Source: Rhizobium tibeticum (GTDB lineage Bacteria > Pseudomonadota > Alphaproteobacteria > Rhizobiales > Rhizobiaceae). Taken from it: 64,000 bases of DNA. The notes under the pieces are model-generated. The model saw only the letters and a list, made by a program, of their open reading frames with translations. It was not told the DNA's origin and ran no database searches. The stretch spans positions 88,902 through 152,901 of the forward strand of contig NZ_FOCV01000015.1 of assembly GCF_900110205.1 (NCBI RefSeq), given 5' to 3'. Positions 1 to 8,653 of this stretch are shown piece by piece (positions within the stretch are counted from its first letter, which is position 1; each line of letters opens with the position of its first letter). The position numbers and the translations under genes were made by a program.

Positions 1-516
1 ACTGCCGTGCTCGTTCTTGAGCTCGACCCGCCCCTCGAGCACGATCAGCGAAGTCTGATCGCCCTTGACCGTCAGCGTCCAGTCGGTGCCGCGGATGGCG
101 GCGGCTGCAGCCGGGGTTTCGACCGTCAGGCCCTGCCCGCCGCGCTGGGCACGGCCCCACATGGTGCCGGACTGCAGGTTCAGGATGGTATCGCCCGCAG
201 CCCCCATCTGCTTAACCTGCAACGCCGAATTGCGACCGAGGCGGACCTGGGTGTGATCGGCAAAGAGGATCGCGAGCTGACCGTTGGCATTGGTGCGCAA
301 CACGTCGCCGCCGAGCAGGTCTTGGTGCAGGAACACGTTCTGCCAGTTGCTGAGGTCGACGAAGCGGACTTCCTCGCCGCTCTTGCGGTCAATGACTGAG
401 CCCGCGGCTTGCGCCGTTCGATGGATAGGCTCCGCCGCTGCTGGTTGCGTCAGACATGACGCAAACAGCGCGATCGCTGTGCCCCCGCACGCGTATCTTG
501 CAAATATACCCCTCAT
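1..516 (-). CDS. FecR-domain protein, N-terminal part (cut by the left edge)
   Basis: An open frame of 172 codons starts at ATG 516 and runs off the window. The first 30 residues form a signal peptide (hydrophobic stretch AIALFASCL followed by AAAEP), so the product is exported. It is followed by a FecR-type domain: a segment with NVFLHQDLLGGDVLRTNANG, then LAILFADHTQVRLGRNS, then AAIRGTDWTLTVKGDQTSLIVL in pieces, the usual beta-rich core. In rhizobia such domains sit at the N terminus of large periplasmic or secreted proteins; the C-terminal partner lies outside the window, so the full function is unknown. It is transcribed away from the membrane-protein gene at 631. Confidence 0.8.
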   Translation of the reverse strand, partial: MRGIFARYACGGTAIALFASCLTQPAAAEPIHRTAQAAGSVIDRKSGEEVRFVDLSNWQNVFLHQDLLGGDVLRTNANGQLAILFADHTQVRLGRNSALQVKQMGAAGDTILNLQSGTMWGRAQRGGQGLTVETPAAAAAIRGTDWTLTVKGDQTSLIVLEGRVELKNEHGS

Positions 517-630
517 GTCGCAAGGATTTGTCTGCCTATAGTTGAAAAGTCAAGCGGGGACGAAGAGGTGCGCTTGCTTTGTGCGACAAGTGTAATATCA
601 GAGAAACACTTTGACGGGGGGGGGCGAGAC

Positions 631-1170
631 GTGAGCGATTTTGAGAATGCCTCAGATTTTCTGACCAGTTCACCTTCAACCGAGGACGGTGGTTCCGAAT
701 ATTTCGACCATATCAAGAAGATAAACGACGTCTTTTACGACCAAATCAAGATTTCCGACCAGAAGGCTGCCTATATCTTTACTTTCATGCTCGCCTTTCT
801 GGTAACCTCAAGCGAAGGGCGCGAGGTCTTTACCTGGACCCGGTACGCGCAGGGAACGCCGCAGGGCATCCTCTTCTCCGGCGCGCTGGCGGCGGCTTCG
901 ATCTTCTCCGTCCTCACCGCGATTCTGGTGGTTCTGCCGCGTCACGTTCACTCCACGACCTCACTGTTTTGGGGAGCGTGGCCGAATCATCGCGAGTATT
1001 TTCGCGAAGCAGCAATGCGAAGCGATGCGGGCTATCTCTTCGAGCAGTACATGAAGAACGCGGATGTCCTATCAACCATTGCGCGGGGCAAATACCGTTT
1101 TGTTGCATATTCCTTTCGGGGCCTGATGGTAACCGTGATCGCTTATGTCCTCTTATTGGTGAGTACATAG
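631..1170 (+). CDS. three-helix membrane protein, Pycsar-effector (PycTM/DUF5706)-like
   Basis: The product has 179 residues if it starts at GTG 631, which follows a purine-rich GGGGGCGAG; an upstream GTG at 568 would add 21 unlikely residues. A charged N-terminal segment (about 25-45) contains SDQKAAYIFTF, resembling the A-D-x-K-A motif before the first helix of Pycsar TM effectors. Helices lie at about 46-62, 80-100 and 157-177. In Pycsar defence such proteins respond to cyclic CMP or UMP made by a partner cyclase and damage the membrane. No cyclase gene is visible here, so a defence role is only inferred. Family assignment is from motif memory; a generic polysaccharide-locus membrane protein is the alternative. 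Confidence 0.6.
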   Translation: MSDFENASDFLTSSPSTEDGGSEYFDHIKKINDVFYDQIKISDQKAAYIFTFMLAFLVTSSEGREVFTWTRYAQGTPQGILFSGALAAASIFSVLTAILVVLPRHVHSTTSLFWGAWPNHREYFREAAMRSDAGYLFEQYMKNADVLSTIARGKYRFVAYSFRGLMVTVIAYVLLLVST

Positions 1171-1249
1171 CCTCCTCGCTCGACCAATGAGAAACCTTTC
1201 CCAGTTGTAGCACGAGAACTCTGCGGTATGATCAGGCGCGAGGACCTTG

Positions 1250-1830
1250 TCACCGCCCAGGTCCGGCCAGTGACCTTACGATATCGACGATGTCATCGCG
1301 CGTGGTCGGGTCCTCTCTGGTCCCAGGCAGCCCCAGCCCGATCTTGAAGTCGATCCCCTTCAGCTTCGGTTGGAATCCAGCGTCCATTCCGACGCAAAGC
1401 CGATGCCGAGGCCACCCGAGACCAACGGGTCGGTGTCATCGCAGCCATGGGCGATGTTGTTCCTCAGGTTGTATTCCTCGAACTTCAAATTCGCTCCGCA
1501 AACGGCAGTTCTGCCAGTCGAAGGCAATGATCTTCTGGTCGCGAAGATCACCCTCGCGCTCTGCAGTGGATTGGCATGGCAATCGCCAGATGGTAGCGCT
1601 CATGGGCAATCGCGCTGAAGCGCAAGGAGCCGATGTTTCCACTGGGCGGATGAAGTCGAGATTGATTTGGTTGGGTCTTGTCCGAGATCCACGAACTCGA
1701 TGGTTCCGCGATCCGGCTCGTCAGAACCCACCACCACTGCGCCTCCATCATTCAGAAGCGTGCGCCAACGGTACAGAAGGTCTGGCGCGACACCGTGCCG
1801 GCAACCCGCAGAGGGCCTAGTCTCCCCAGC
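1250..1830 (-). pseudogene. decayed coding remnants in several frames
   Basis: On the minus strand, stretches that look coding lie in different frames: about 1825-1600 (contains LLNDGGAVVVGSDEPDRG), 1551-1360 (contains LKFEEYNLRNNIAHG) and 1380-1250 (contains KLKGIDFKIGLGLPGT and ends at a TGA). No frame is open throughout and there is no convincing start. I read this as one or more genes broken by several frameshifts beside the polysaccharide locus. The original family is not recognised. Confidence 0.3.
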
Positions 1831-2069
1831 TGTCTGCCTTGTCGATCCTCGCTAGACGATGCCTATCCCCGGTCAAAAGTGGGCGCCCTTCGACATCATT
1901 GGAGCGTGGTGATGTCAAGCAGAGACATTCTTGGCTGTGTAGTAGTCACTGCCAGGGGTAAATGCGAGCACAAAGGACTAGGCAATTGGCTGATGGTCGG
2001 ATATTGAGCCAAACTCACGTCGATGACTTCGTTTTTCACGCAACAGGCACGTGATCGGGAGCGGACAGT
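1831..2069. other. intergenic region before the polysaccharide export operon
   Basis: About 240 bases with no supported gene. It should hold the promoter of the operon that starts with the ABC permease, but no clear -35/-10 pair was recognised. A purine-rich CGGGAGCGGA lies just upstream of the TTG start at 2070. Confidence 0.4.
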
Positions 2070-2855
2070 TTGCTTAGTGTTCTAAGGTTGAATCGCAGCC
2101 TTATATACGAACTGACAAAAAGGGAGTTCTCCGGACGCTACCGCGGTTCGTTTGGCGGCGTCATCTGGTCTTTTGCTCAGCCGCTTTTTCTTCTATGCGT
2201 CTACACGATCGCATTTGGATTGATTCTAAAGACCAGATGGGGGTATTCAGGCGGTACCGCGGATTACGCATTTATACTTTTCTCGGGCTTGATCGTTTTC
2301 AACCTCTTTTCAGACTGCCTTGCGAAATCCGTCCACCTCATCACCGCCAACCCAAACTTCGTCAAGAAGATCGTCTTTCCGTTGGAACTGCTCCCGCTGG
2401 TAAGCACGCTCGGGGCCGTTATGCATTCTGTCATCGCCATACTTATTTGGATAGCTGGTTATACAATTGTGTACGGAGTGCCCCACGCGTCGGTATTATT
2501 CGCGCCATTGGTTCTCGCCTGCTTCTTTCCCGTACTGCTTGGCATTGGATGGCTATTGTCAGCGGCGGCGGTGATCGTCCGCGACATCGGCCAGCTTACT
2601 GGAATGATAAGCCACACGCTTCTCTTCCTGACGCCTATCTTCTACAGCGTTGAAACAGCTCCACCACCGATACAAAATTTGCTGGTAGCAAATCCTCTCA
2701 CCTTTGTGGTGAACCAGTTTCGCGCAGTGCTGTTCTACGGCTCACTGCCCGACTTTCTGGGTCTGGCCCTTTATTTCGTAGGCGCCAGCATCTTCGCTTG
2801 GCTTTCAAGTTTGGCCTTCGCCAAGCTGCGCCCGGTTTTTGCGGATTTAGTGTGA
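2070..2855 (+). CDS. wzm: ABC-2 type polysaccharide export permease (Wzm-like)
   Basis: This 261-residue inner-membrane protein has about six hydrophobic helices and the family opening LTKREFSGRYRGSFGGVIW, a short amphipathic N terminus followed by the first helix. It forms the channel half of an ABC exporter that moves finished, lipid-linked O-antigen or capsule chains from cytoplasm to periplasm. Length is normal for Wzm/KpsM/TagG. The start is TTG 2070, preceded by CGGGAGCGGA. The ATPase partner begins at 2861, five bases after this stop, so the two are almost certainly translated together. Confidence 0.9.
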   Translation: MLSVLRLNRSLIYELTKREFSGRYRGSFGGVIWSFAQPLFLLCVYTIAFGLILKTRWGYSGGTADYAFILFSGLIVFNLFSDCLAKSVHLITANPNFVKKIVFPLELLPLVSTLGAVMHSVIAILIWIAGYTIVYGVPHASVLFAPLVLACFFPVLLGIGWLLSAAAVIVRDIGQLTGMISHTLLFLTPIFYSVETAPPPIQNLLVANPLTFVVNQFRAVLFYGSLPDFLGLALYFVGASIFAWLSSLAFAKLRPVFADLV

Positions 2856-2860
2856 GCGCG

Positions 2861-4135
2861 ATGAACGAGATAGCGATTTCAGTAAAAGACGTCGGCAAAT
2901 GCTATCGCGTTTTCGATAACAATCGTTCGAGACTGCTACACCATTTCGTTCCGGCCCATACCAAGGGCATGCGTGAGGTGTGGGCGCTACGCGACGTAAG
3001 CTTCGAGATAAAGCGTGGAGAATCGGTTGCCATTATCGGGCGCAATGGGGGCGGCAAAAGCACCCTCCTCGAGATCCTGACCGGGACACTCACACCAACA
3101 ACGGGGCAAGTAACCGTCAATGGCCGGGTGTCGGCGCTTCTGGAGCTGGGCAGCGGCTTCAACCCGGAGTATTCCGGCCGCGATAACGTCATTCTAAATG
3201 GTCTGCTGCTTGGTCTCACGAAGGAGCAGATTCTTTCCCGCTTCGACGAGATCGAGGCGTTTGCTGAGATCGGTCCGGCGATTGATCGCCCGGTCAAGAC
3301 TTATTCTAGCGGCATGATGGTGCGGCTGGCATTTGCCGTGCAGGTGCTGTCCGACCCCGATATTCTCATCATTGATGAGGCATTGAGTGTCGGCGACTTT
3401 TTCTTTCAGCAAAAGTGTCTGAGCTATATCAAGGGCTTGCACGAGAACGGCGTCACGCTTTTGTTTGTCTCGCATGACATGGGCGCAGTCCGAGACACCT
3501 GCGAACGCGGCATACTGTTAAAGAAAGGTCAAATCGCATTTGACGGAAGCAATCTAGAAGCCATAAGGCGGTATTTCCATCAGAACGACAGCAGCGAGGA
3601 GATTGGCTCCGCCACCTCTCCAGCTCGCCTCGCGGCAACGGATCGTATCGAGAGTCCGATTTGGCGATCAACTACCCTAGAAGAGGACAAGACCCGAAAA
3701 GCGACTATTCTCGCAGTAGGTATGACCAACGATAAGGGCGAACCATCAACTCATTTTAGGATGGCTTCCATTGCAAGATTTCGTCTGCATTTCGATACAT
3801 TCGTGGACGGAGGACGCCACGTACATCTGGAGATAAAAAATAAGAACAATCAGCTTGTGACTTCGATCGGAACATTCGGAATGGGCCTCACGTCGCCGAC
3901 TTTTGCGGCAAATGATGAGGCTGTTTTTGAATTCGAACTACAACTGAGCCTCGAAGCTGGAGAGTACGTATGCTGTTTCTATCTCGTGTCTCCCTCTCCT
4001 GACGGGAAGTCGGGCGACGTTGTCGACCAAACGCCGTGGCTTGGACCGATTACAGTTCACTGGGACTATGAGCATGAAATCCCACCCTTCAACGGAATGT
4101 TTGGAATGAACAGCGGTGGAAGGTATATTCTATGA
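2861..4135 (+). CDS. wzt: polysaccharide ABC transporter ATPase with glycan-binding C-terminal domain (Wzt-like)
   Basis: The ATPase partner of the permease, 424 residues from ATG 2861; a 21-residue upstream extension overlapping wzm is unlikely. The nucleotide-binding domain covers about 1-245: Walker A GRNGGGKST (60-68), ABC signature YSSGM, Walker B ILIIDEALSVGD, and the switch histidine in LFVSHD. Residues from about 265 to 424 form a separate beta-rich domain typical of Wzt proteins that recognise the modified non-reducing end of the O-antigen. That tail couples export to chain termination, so a terminal modification enzyme is expected; methyltransferase genes follow directly. The stop overlaps the next start (ATGA at 4132). 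Confidence 0.9.
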   Translation: MNEIAISVKDVGKCYRVFDNNRSRLLHHFVPAHTKGMREVWALRDVSFEIKRGESVAIIGRNGGGKSTLLEILTGTLTPTTGQVTVNGRVSALLELGSGFNPEYSGRDNVILNGLLLGLTKEQILSRFDEIEAFAEIGPAIDRPVKTYSSGMMVRLAFAVQVLSDPDILIIDEALSVGDFFFQQKCLSYIKGLHENGVTLLFVSHDMGAVRDTCERGILLKKGQIAFDGSNLEAIRRYFHQNDSSEEIGSATSPARLAATDRIESPIWRSTTLEEDKTRKATILAVGMTNDKGEPSTHFRMASIARFRLHFDTFVDGGRHVHLEIKNKNNQLVTSIGTFGMGLTSPTFAANDEAVFEFELQLSLEAGEYVCCFYLVSPSPDGKSGDVVDQTPWLGPITVHWDYEHEIPPFNGMFGMNSGGRYIL

Positions 4136-4959
4136 ACAGGAGCCTGCATCTACTGTTGGACTACTTGGCCGGCGGAACCTCCGCCGGAATTGCCATCGAT
4201 GTCGGCGCACATCATGGTCTGTTCTCGCGAGCACTGCTCGAAAGCGGCCACTTTGCGAAGGTAGTCGCATTCGAGGCAAACCCTCAAACTTATGAAAAGT
4301 TGAACAAAACACCGCCAACACAAGCAGGGATGGAAACGGTCAATCTAGCGTTGGGCGACACCGACGATGAGTTGGAGCTTTACAGCGATTCGGATAGTGC
4401 AACAGCCTCTCTGCTGCCGTATCTGGAGGGATCGCAAAGAGGTGCCGTTCACTCCACCAGGGTATCCGTAAAACGCCTTGATAACTTCTTGGCGACGCGA
4501 CCAGATCTCAGCCAAATAAGGCTTTTGAAGATTGATACGCAGGGAAATGACTTGTCGGTACTCCGCGGAGCGACCGCCACTCTAGAGGTCCATAGGCCGA
4601 TAGTTCAAACAGAGTACATCTTCTTGCCGCTCTATGTCGGCCAGTGTACTCCAAAGTCGATAGAGTCGTTTATGAAGACGATAGGTTACAGCCTTTACTC
4701 ATTAGGGGATATCCACATATCAGCCCAGGGTCAGCTCGCGTTCTGCGACGCAATCTTTAAACCAGACGAAACTGTAATGACATCGACACCTCCGTATATC
4801 CGGATTGATGACAACGCGTCATATGAAGCGCAGATAAAAATCCTTACTCAAACATGCGCAGATCGTCTTTCGCTGATAAACGGTCTCACCAATGAGGTTG
4901 ATGCCCTTCGTTCTGCCAGGTCGAGTTTGTTGCAAAGGATATTTTCATGGGTGCGGTGA
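4132..4959 (+). CDS. FkbM-family SAM methyltransferase with C-terminal helical tail
   Basis: A 275-residue protein overlapping wzt by four bases. The FkbM fold is clear: SAM-binding DVGAHHG (23-29), acidic VVAFEANP (44-51), the ALGD segment (73-76), VSVKRLDNFL (111-120) and LLKIDTQGND (131-140). FkbM enzymes O-methylate sugars or small molecules; here the likely substrate is a sugar of the exported glycan. Residues about 228-265 form a heptad-like helix (AQIKILTQTCADRLSLINGL) after the catalytic domain, unusual for the family and echoed by the coiled coil of the next protein. Terminal methylation as an export signal read by Wzt is an inference. Confidence 0.88.
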   Translation: MNRSLHLLLDYLAGGTSAGIAIDVGAHHGLFSRALLESGHFAKVVAFEANPQTYEKLNKTPPTQAGMETVNLALGDTDDELELYSDSDSATASLLPYLEGSQRGAVHSTRVSVKRLDNFLATRPDLSQIRLLKIDTQGNDLSVLRGATATLEVHRPIVQTEYIFLPLYVGQCTPKSIESFMKTIGYSLYSLGDIHISAQGQLAFCDAIFKPDETVMTSTPPYIRIDDNASYEAQIKILTQTCADRLSLINGLTNEVDALRSARSSLLQRIFSWVR

Positions 4960-6656
4960 GCTTCTCGCTTGATTCAAGACTTATCGACGCTCTGAACTCT
5001 GCCCTTGAGCTCCATATCTTTGTAGAGACTGGGACTTTCCGGGGTGATACTGTCGCTCGGGTCGCTTCGCAGTTCGATCGGATATTTTCAATCGAGCTTT
5101 CGGAGAGTCTTTGGAATGATGCGTCAACGAGGTTCCAATCGGCGCTTAATATCACAGTTCTGAATGGACGATCGTCGGATAAACTCGCTGAAATCCGCAC
5201 CACATTCGAAGATCGCCCTACGCTCTTCTGGCTCGATGCACATTGGTGTATCGCTACGGGCACCGCCGGTGAACTGTCGCAATGTCCCCTTCTCGACGAA
5301 CTGAAAGCGATCGAACACCTGAACGCAGAATCGGTGATCCTTATCGACGACGCGCGGTTGTTTCTCGCACCGCCGCTGGCGCCGCACGAGATTTCGCAAT
5401 GGCCGAATTTCGATCAGATTGTCCGGCAACTCTTCGCTATGAGCGAACACCATGAAGTCATGGTCATCAACGACGTCATCGCGTTTTTTCCCCGGCGAGC
5501 AAGGGCCGCCGTCGAAACCTACGCCCAGGATTTCGGTACGGACTGGCTTATCGCCTCAAACAGTCTCAAACAAAATGGGACTGCGATGAACGAACTGACG
5601 GCGAAAGAGACGGTGATTCAGGGCCTAACTGGGCGCGTGCGGCAGCAAACCGAAACAATCGCGAACCTCTCCGCCGAAGTGAAGTATTTTCACGACCTGT
5701 ACAATGCGCTCCCTCTGCCGCTGCGCGCCCTCGCGCGGGCCAATCTGAGAATGACACGGATCGTGCGTCCTCGGCTGGGACAGTTGAATCAGTATTCACC
5801 GCGTCCACTCTCCGCCCTGAAAAACCCCTTGCTGTCTGGGCTCCCTATCGCACAACCCAAGATTTCCATCGTTACGCCTTCGTTCGCGCAGGGGCGATTC
5901 ATCGAGCGAACACTCCGCAGCGTTCTCGATCAGCAATATGCAAACCTGGAATATGTAGTTCAGGATGGCGGGTCGCACGACGAGACGATTGATGTGCTGA
6001 AACGCTATGACGATCGTCTCGCCGGGTGGGCTTCGGAGCAAGACACAGGACAGTCACAGGCTATCAACCGCGGGTTTGCAGGGACCTCCGGGGAAATCAT
6101 GGCATGGCTGAATTCTGATGACCTCCTCTTGCCCGGCTCCCTAGCGATCATCGCCGATTTCTTTGACCGCAATCCGGACGTGGATGTCGTTTATGGAAAT
6201 CGCCTCATGATCGACGAGGCGGACATGGAAATCGGGCGATGGATTCTGCCCGGGCATGACAGTGCCGTTCTTTCGTGGGCCGACTACATTCCCCAGGAGA
6301 CACTATTCTGGCGCCGTCGCATCTGGGAAAAGGCGGGGGGAAGGATTGACGAGACGTTCCGCTTTGCGATGGACTGGGATCTGCTAGTTCGCTTTAGGGA
6401 CGCAGGCGCCAAATTTGCGCATATCCCGCAGTTTCTAGGTGCATTTCGTATTCATGAACACCAGAAGACGTCGGCCGCGATTACGGAGGTCGGCTTCGAG
6501 GAGATGGATCGGATCCGCAAGCGGACACTAGGGAAAGTTTCCGATCGCGCGCAAATTCGCCGCGCAACCGCACCCTTTTTGTTGCGGCATATCGTTGCTG
6601 ATCTCGGCTATCGGATAAAGACTGGGTTGAAGAGCAGAAGCACCAAGTTTGATTGA
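4947..6656 (+). CDS. methyltransferase-like domain / coiled coil / GT2 glycosyltransferase fusion
   Basis: This 569-residue protein overlaps the FkbM gene by 13 bases. Residues 1-200 resemble a class I SAM-binding fold: HIFVETGTFRGDTVA (23-37) as glycine motif, an acidic IFSIELSE and FWLDAHW (94-100). Residues about 212-252 are predicted coiled coil. Residues 304-530 are a family 2 glycosyltransferase: KISIVTPSFAQGRFIE, VVQDGGSHDET (337-347) and the metal-binding NSDD (389-392), with DWDLLVR further on. It probably adds a sugar to the growing glycan and may also methylate or hold the chain end. The architecture recalls chain terminators that use a coiled coil as a ruler, but no kinase domain is seen. 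Confidence 0.85.
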   Translation: MGAVSFSLDSRLIDALNSALELHIFVETGTFRGDTVARVASQFDRIFSIELSESLWNDASTRFQSALNITVLNGRSSDKLAEIRTTFEDRPTLFWLDAHWCIATGTAGELSQCPLLDELKAIEHLNAESVILIDDARLFLAPPLAPHEISQWPNFDQIVRQLFAMSEHHEVMVINDVIAFFPRRARAAVETYAQDFGTDWLIASNSLKQNGTAMNELTAKETVIQGLTGRVRQQTETIANLSAEVKYFHDLYNALPLPLRALARANLRMTRIVRPRLGQLNQYSPRPLSALKNPLLSGLPIAQPKISIVTPSFAQGRFIERTLRSVLDQQYANLEYVVQDGGSHDETIDVLKRYDDRLAGWASEQDTGQSQAINRGFAGTSGEIMAWLNSDDLLLPGSLAIIADFFDRNPDVDVVYGNRLMIDEADMEIGRWILPGHDSAVLSWADYIPQETLFWRRRIWEKAGGRIDETFRFAMDWDLLVRFRDAGAKFAHIPQFLGAFRIHEHQKTSAAITEVGFEEMDRIRKRTLGKVSDRAQIRRATAPFLLRHIVADLGYRIKTGLKSRSTKFD

Positions 6657-6782
6657 TACCCTTCTGCTGCGGCGTGGCACGTTGTGCGCATTTCCGGTAA
6701 GCGTTGCAATCTGCGCCAGAGCTATTTATGAGACCCTTGGCCGCGGTTAGTGCCGGCCTAGCGATTGGAAAGATATGACGGC

Positions 6783-7535
6783 ATGGCGAAAATCTATCTA
6801 GGTCTACCCGCGTATAATGAAGAAGCCTCTATTGAACCCTTGTTTCAACGTATTCAGAAATATCAGGATGTCACGCAAACGAGACTGACGATTGTCGTTT
6901 ACGATGACGGATGTCGTGATAGAACGAAAGAAAACGTCTTAACCTGGAACGATCGACTCGAAATCATTTATCTAGATGGTATCGTGAACAAGGGTTTGGG
7001 TGAAGGAATGAACTCGCTTCTGAGCGAATTTGTTCGTCGAGGCCAATCCGAGGATCTAATGGTCGTCATGGATTGCGATGACACCCACGATCCCTCCCAG
7101 ATTACCGAGATGCTGGCTACTTTGAAGCGGCATCCTAACACCGATGTCGTGATCGCCTCGCGCTATAGACGGGGAGCCACAATATCTGGCGTGCCGTTTC
7201 ATCGAGTCCTCCTGAGCATTGGCGCAGCCTGCCTGTATAAAATGGTCCATCCGGCGTTTCATGTGCGCGACTATACCTGCGGCTACCGAGCATATACACA
7301 CGGCATCGCGGTGAAGACTTTGAACGCATATCCTGAGCCCTTGCTAAAGGAACGAGGCTTTGCGTGCATGGTCGAACTACTACTCAAGTGTAAGCATGCT
7401 GGCGCCCGTTTCCGGGAAATCCCGTTGCGTCTCGCTTACGACAACAAACTGTCCGCATCGAAGATGGACGTCTCAGGAAATACGTTGAGACTGCTTAAGC
7501 GCCTAATCTCTTGGCGGGTTCGGGGATTGCAATGA
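6783..7535 (+). CDS. family 2 glycosyltransferase, dolichol-phosphate-mannose-synthase type
   Basis: A soluble 250-residue GT-A enzyme. It shows IYLGLPAYNEEASIEPLF at the N terminus, TIVVYDDGCRDRT (nucleotide binding), VVMDCDDTHDPSQI as the DxD-like catalytic region, and IASRYRRGA. No C-terminal membrane helices follow, unlike some DPM-type enzymes. The start is placed at ATG 6783; TTG 6765 would add six residues. About 125 non-coding bases separate it from the preceding gene, so a promoter here is possible, while its stop overlaps the wecB start. It probably transfers a nucleotide-activated sugar to the glycan or to a polyprenyl carrier. Confidence 0.85.
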   Translation: MAKIYLGLPAYNEEASIEPLFQRIQKYQDVTQTRLTIVVYDDGCRDRTKENVLTWNDRLEIIYLDGIVNKGLGEGMNSLLSEFVRRGQSEDLMVVMDCDDTHDPSQITEMLATLKRHPNTDVVIASRYRRGATISGVPFHRVLLSIGAACLYKMVHPAFHVRDYTCGYRAYTHGIAVKTLNAYPEPLLKERGFACMVELLLKCKHAGARFREIPLRLAYDNKLSASKMDVSGNTLRLLKRLISWRVRGLQ

Positions 7536-8653
7536 ATCGTTTAAAGATAGCTTGTGTTTTCGGCACGCGCCCGGAAGCCATAAAAATGGCTCCGGTGATA
7601 CGAGCGCTAGCAAGCCGACCCGAAATTTTTGATGTTCGAACAATTTGTACTGGCCAGCATCGCGAACTGATAGCCCCTTTGACGGACTGGTTCGAGCTCG
7701 ACGTTGCCGTAAATATGGATGTAATGACCCCAAATCAGGGTCTGAACAAACTTGCCGGCAAGCTGCTGATTGAGTTCGAGGCACTCTTCTCAGAAGAGCA
7801 TTTTGATGGCGTCATAGGTCAAGGCGATACAACGACTGTATTTACTTCAGCCCTGGCAGCCTTTCATAAGAGAATTCCATTCTTCCACGTCGAGGCCGGT
7901 TTGCGAACCTTCGACATGAAATTCCCATTTCCCGAGGAAATGAACCGCGTACTCGTCGGCCGACTTGCGTCTCTGCACTTCGCCCCGACCGACCAAGCCG
8001 CAGGTAACTTGGCCTCTGAGGGAGTCACGTCTGATAGCATATTTATGGTCGGCAACACTGTTATCGACGCCCTTAATTTTACTGTCGATAAGCTGCCTGC
8101 GACTTCCGCCTCGGATGGGCGGGATTCCAAGCTCATTCTTGTCACGGCCCACAGACGAGAGAATTTCGGCGAGCCCCTCGAGCGTATATGCAACGCTATC
8201 CGTCGCATCGCCATCAATCATGAGAACGTTAGATTCGCGTTCCCCGTCCATCCCAATCCGAATGTCCGCAAAGTTGTCGATGATCGCCTTCGGGGTTTGC
8301 AGAATGTCGATCTAATGGATCCCCTGCCCTATCCCGTACTAGTTGATTATTTGAAACGGTGTGACCTAGTCTTGACGGATTCCGGCGGACTACAGGAAGA
8401 AGCTCCCGCTCTCTCGAAGCCCGTTCTTGTGCTTCGAGAAGAAACGGAACGACCTGAACTAGTTCAGCTTGGAGGCTCCATCCTTGTCGGAAGCTCTGAA
8501 GCGTTGATATATGATAGCGTCGCCGAACTTCTCACGAATTCGATACGCTATAAGCAAATGGTCGTCGGCTCTTCTCCTTATGGCGATGGTCACGCCAGCC
8601 AGAAAATTGCAGAACATGTCCATGCGTTCTTCGAGCGAAGCAAAACGGCATGA
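7532..8653 (+). CDS. wecB: UDP-N-acetylglucosamine 2-epimerase (non-hydrolysing)
   Basis: The enzyme interconverts UDP-GlcNAc and UDP-ManNAc in the cytoplasm, feeding ManNAc-derived sugars to surface glycans. The 373 residues match the family length. Motifs visible: FGTRPEAIKMAPV at the N terminus, ICTGQHREL, GQGDTTTVF, HVEAGLRTFD, PEEMNRVL, LVTAHRRENFGEP, and LTDSGGLQEEAP in the UDP-binding half. Start ATG 7532 overlaps the preceding stop (ATGA). The next gene starts in an ATGA overlap as well, supporting a single operon. No ManNAcUA dehydrogenase (WecC) is in the window, so the final sugar is uncertain. Confidence 0.93.
   Translation: MNRLKIACVFGTRPEAIKMAPVIRALASRPEIFDVRTICTGQHRELIAPLTDWFELDVAVNMDVMTPNQGLNKLAGKLLIEFEALFSEEHFDGVIGQGDTTTVFTSALAAFHKRIPFFHVEAGLRTFDMKFPFPEEMNRVLVGRLASLHFAPTDQAAGNLASEGVTSDSIFMVGNTVIDALNFTVDKLPATSASDGRDSKLILVTAHRRENFGEPLERICNAIRRIAINHENVRFAFPVHPNPNVRKVVDDRLRGLQNVDLMDPLPYPVLVDYLKRCDLVLTDSGGLQEEAPALSKPVLVLREETERPELVQLGGSILVGSSEALIYDSVAELLTNSIRYKQMVVGSSPYGDGHASQKIAEHVHAFFERSKTA

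Noticed and set aside
1..399. plus-strand frames over the FecR gene
   Set aside because: The minus strand shows a clear signal peptide and FecR domain; the plus frames are shadows.
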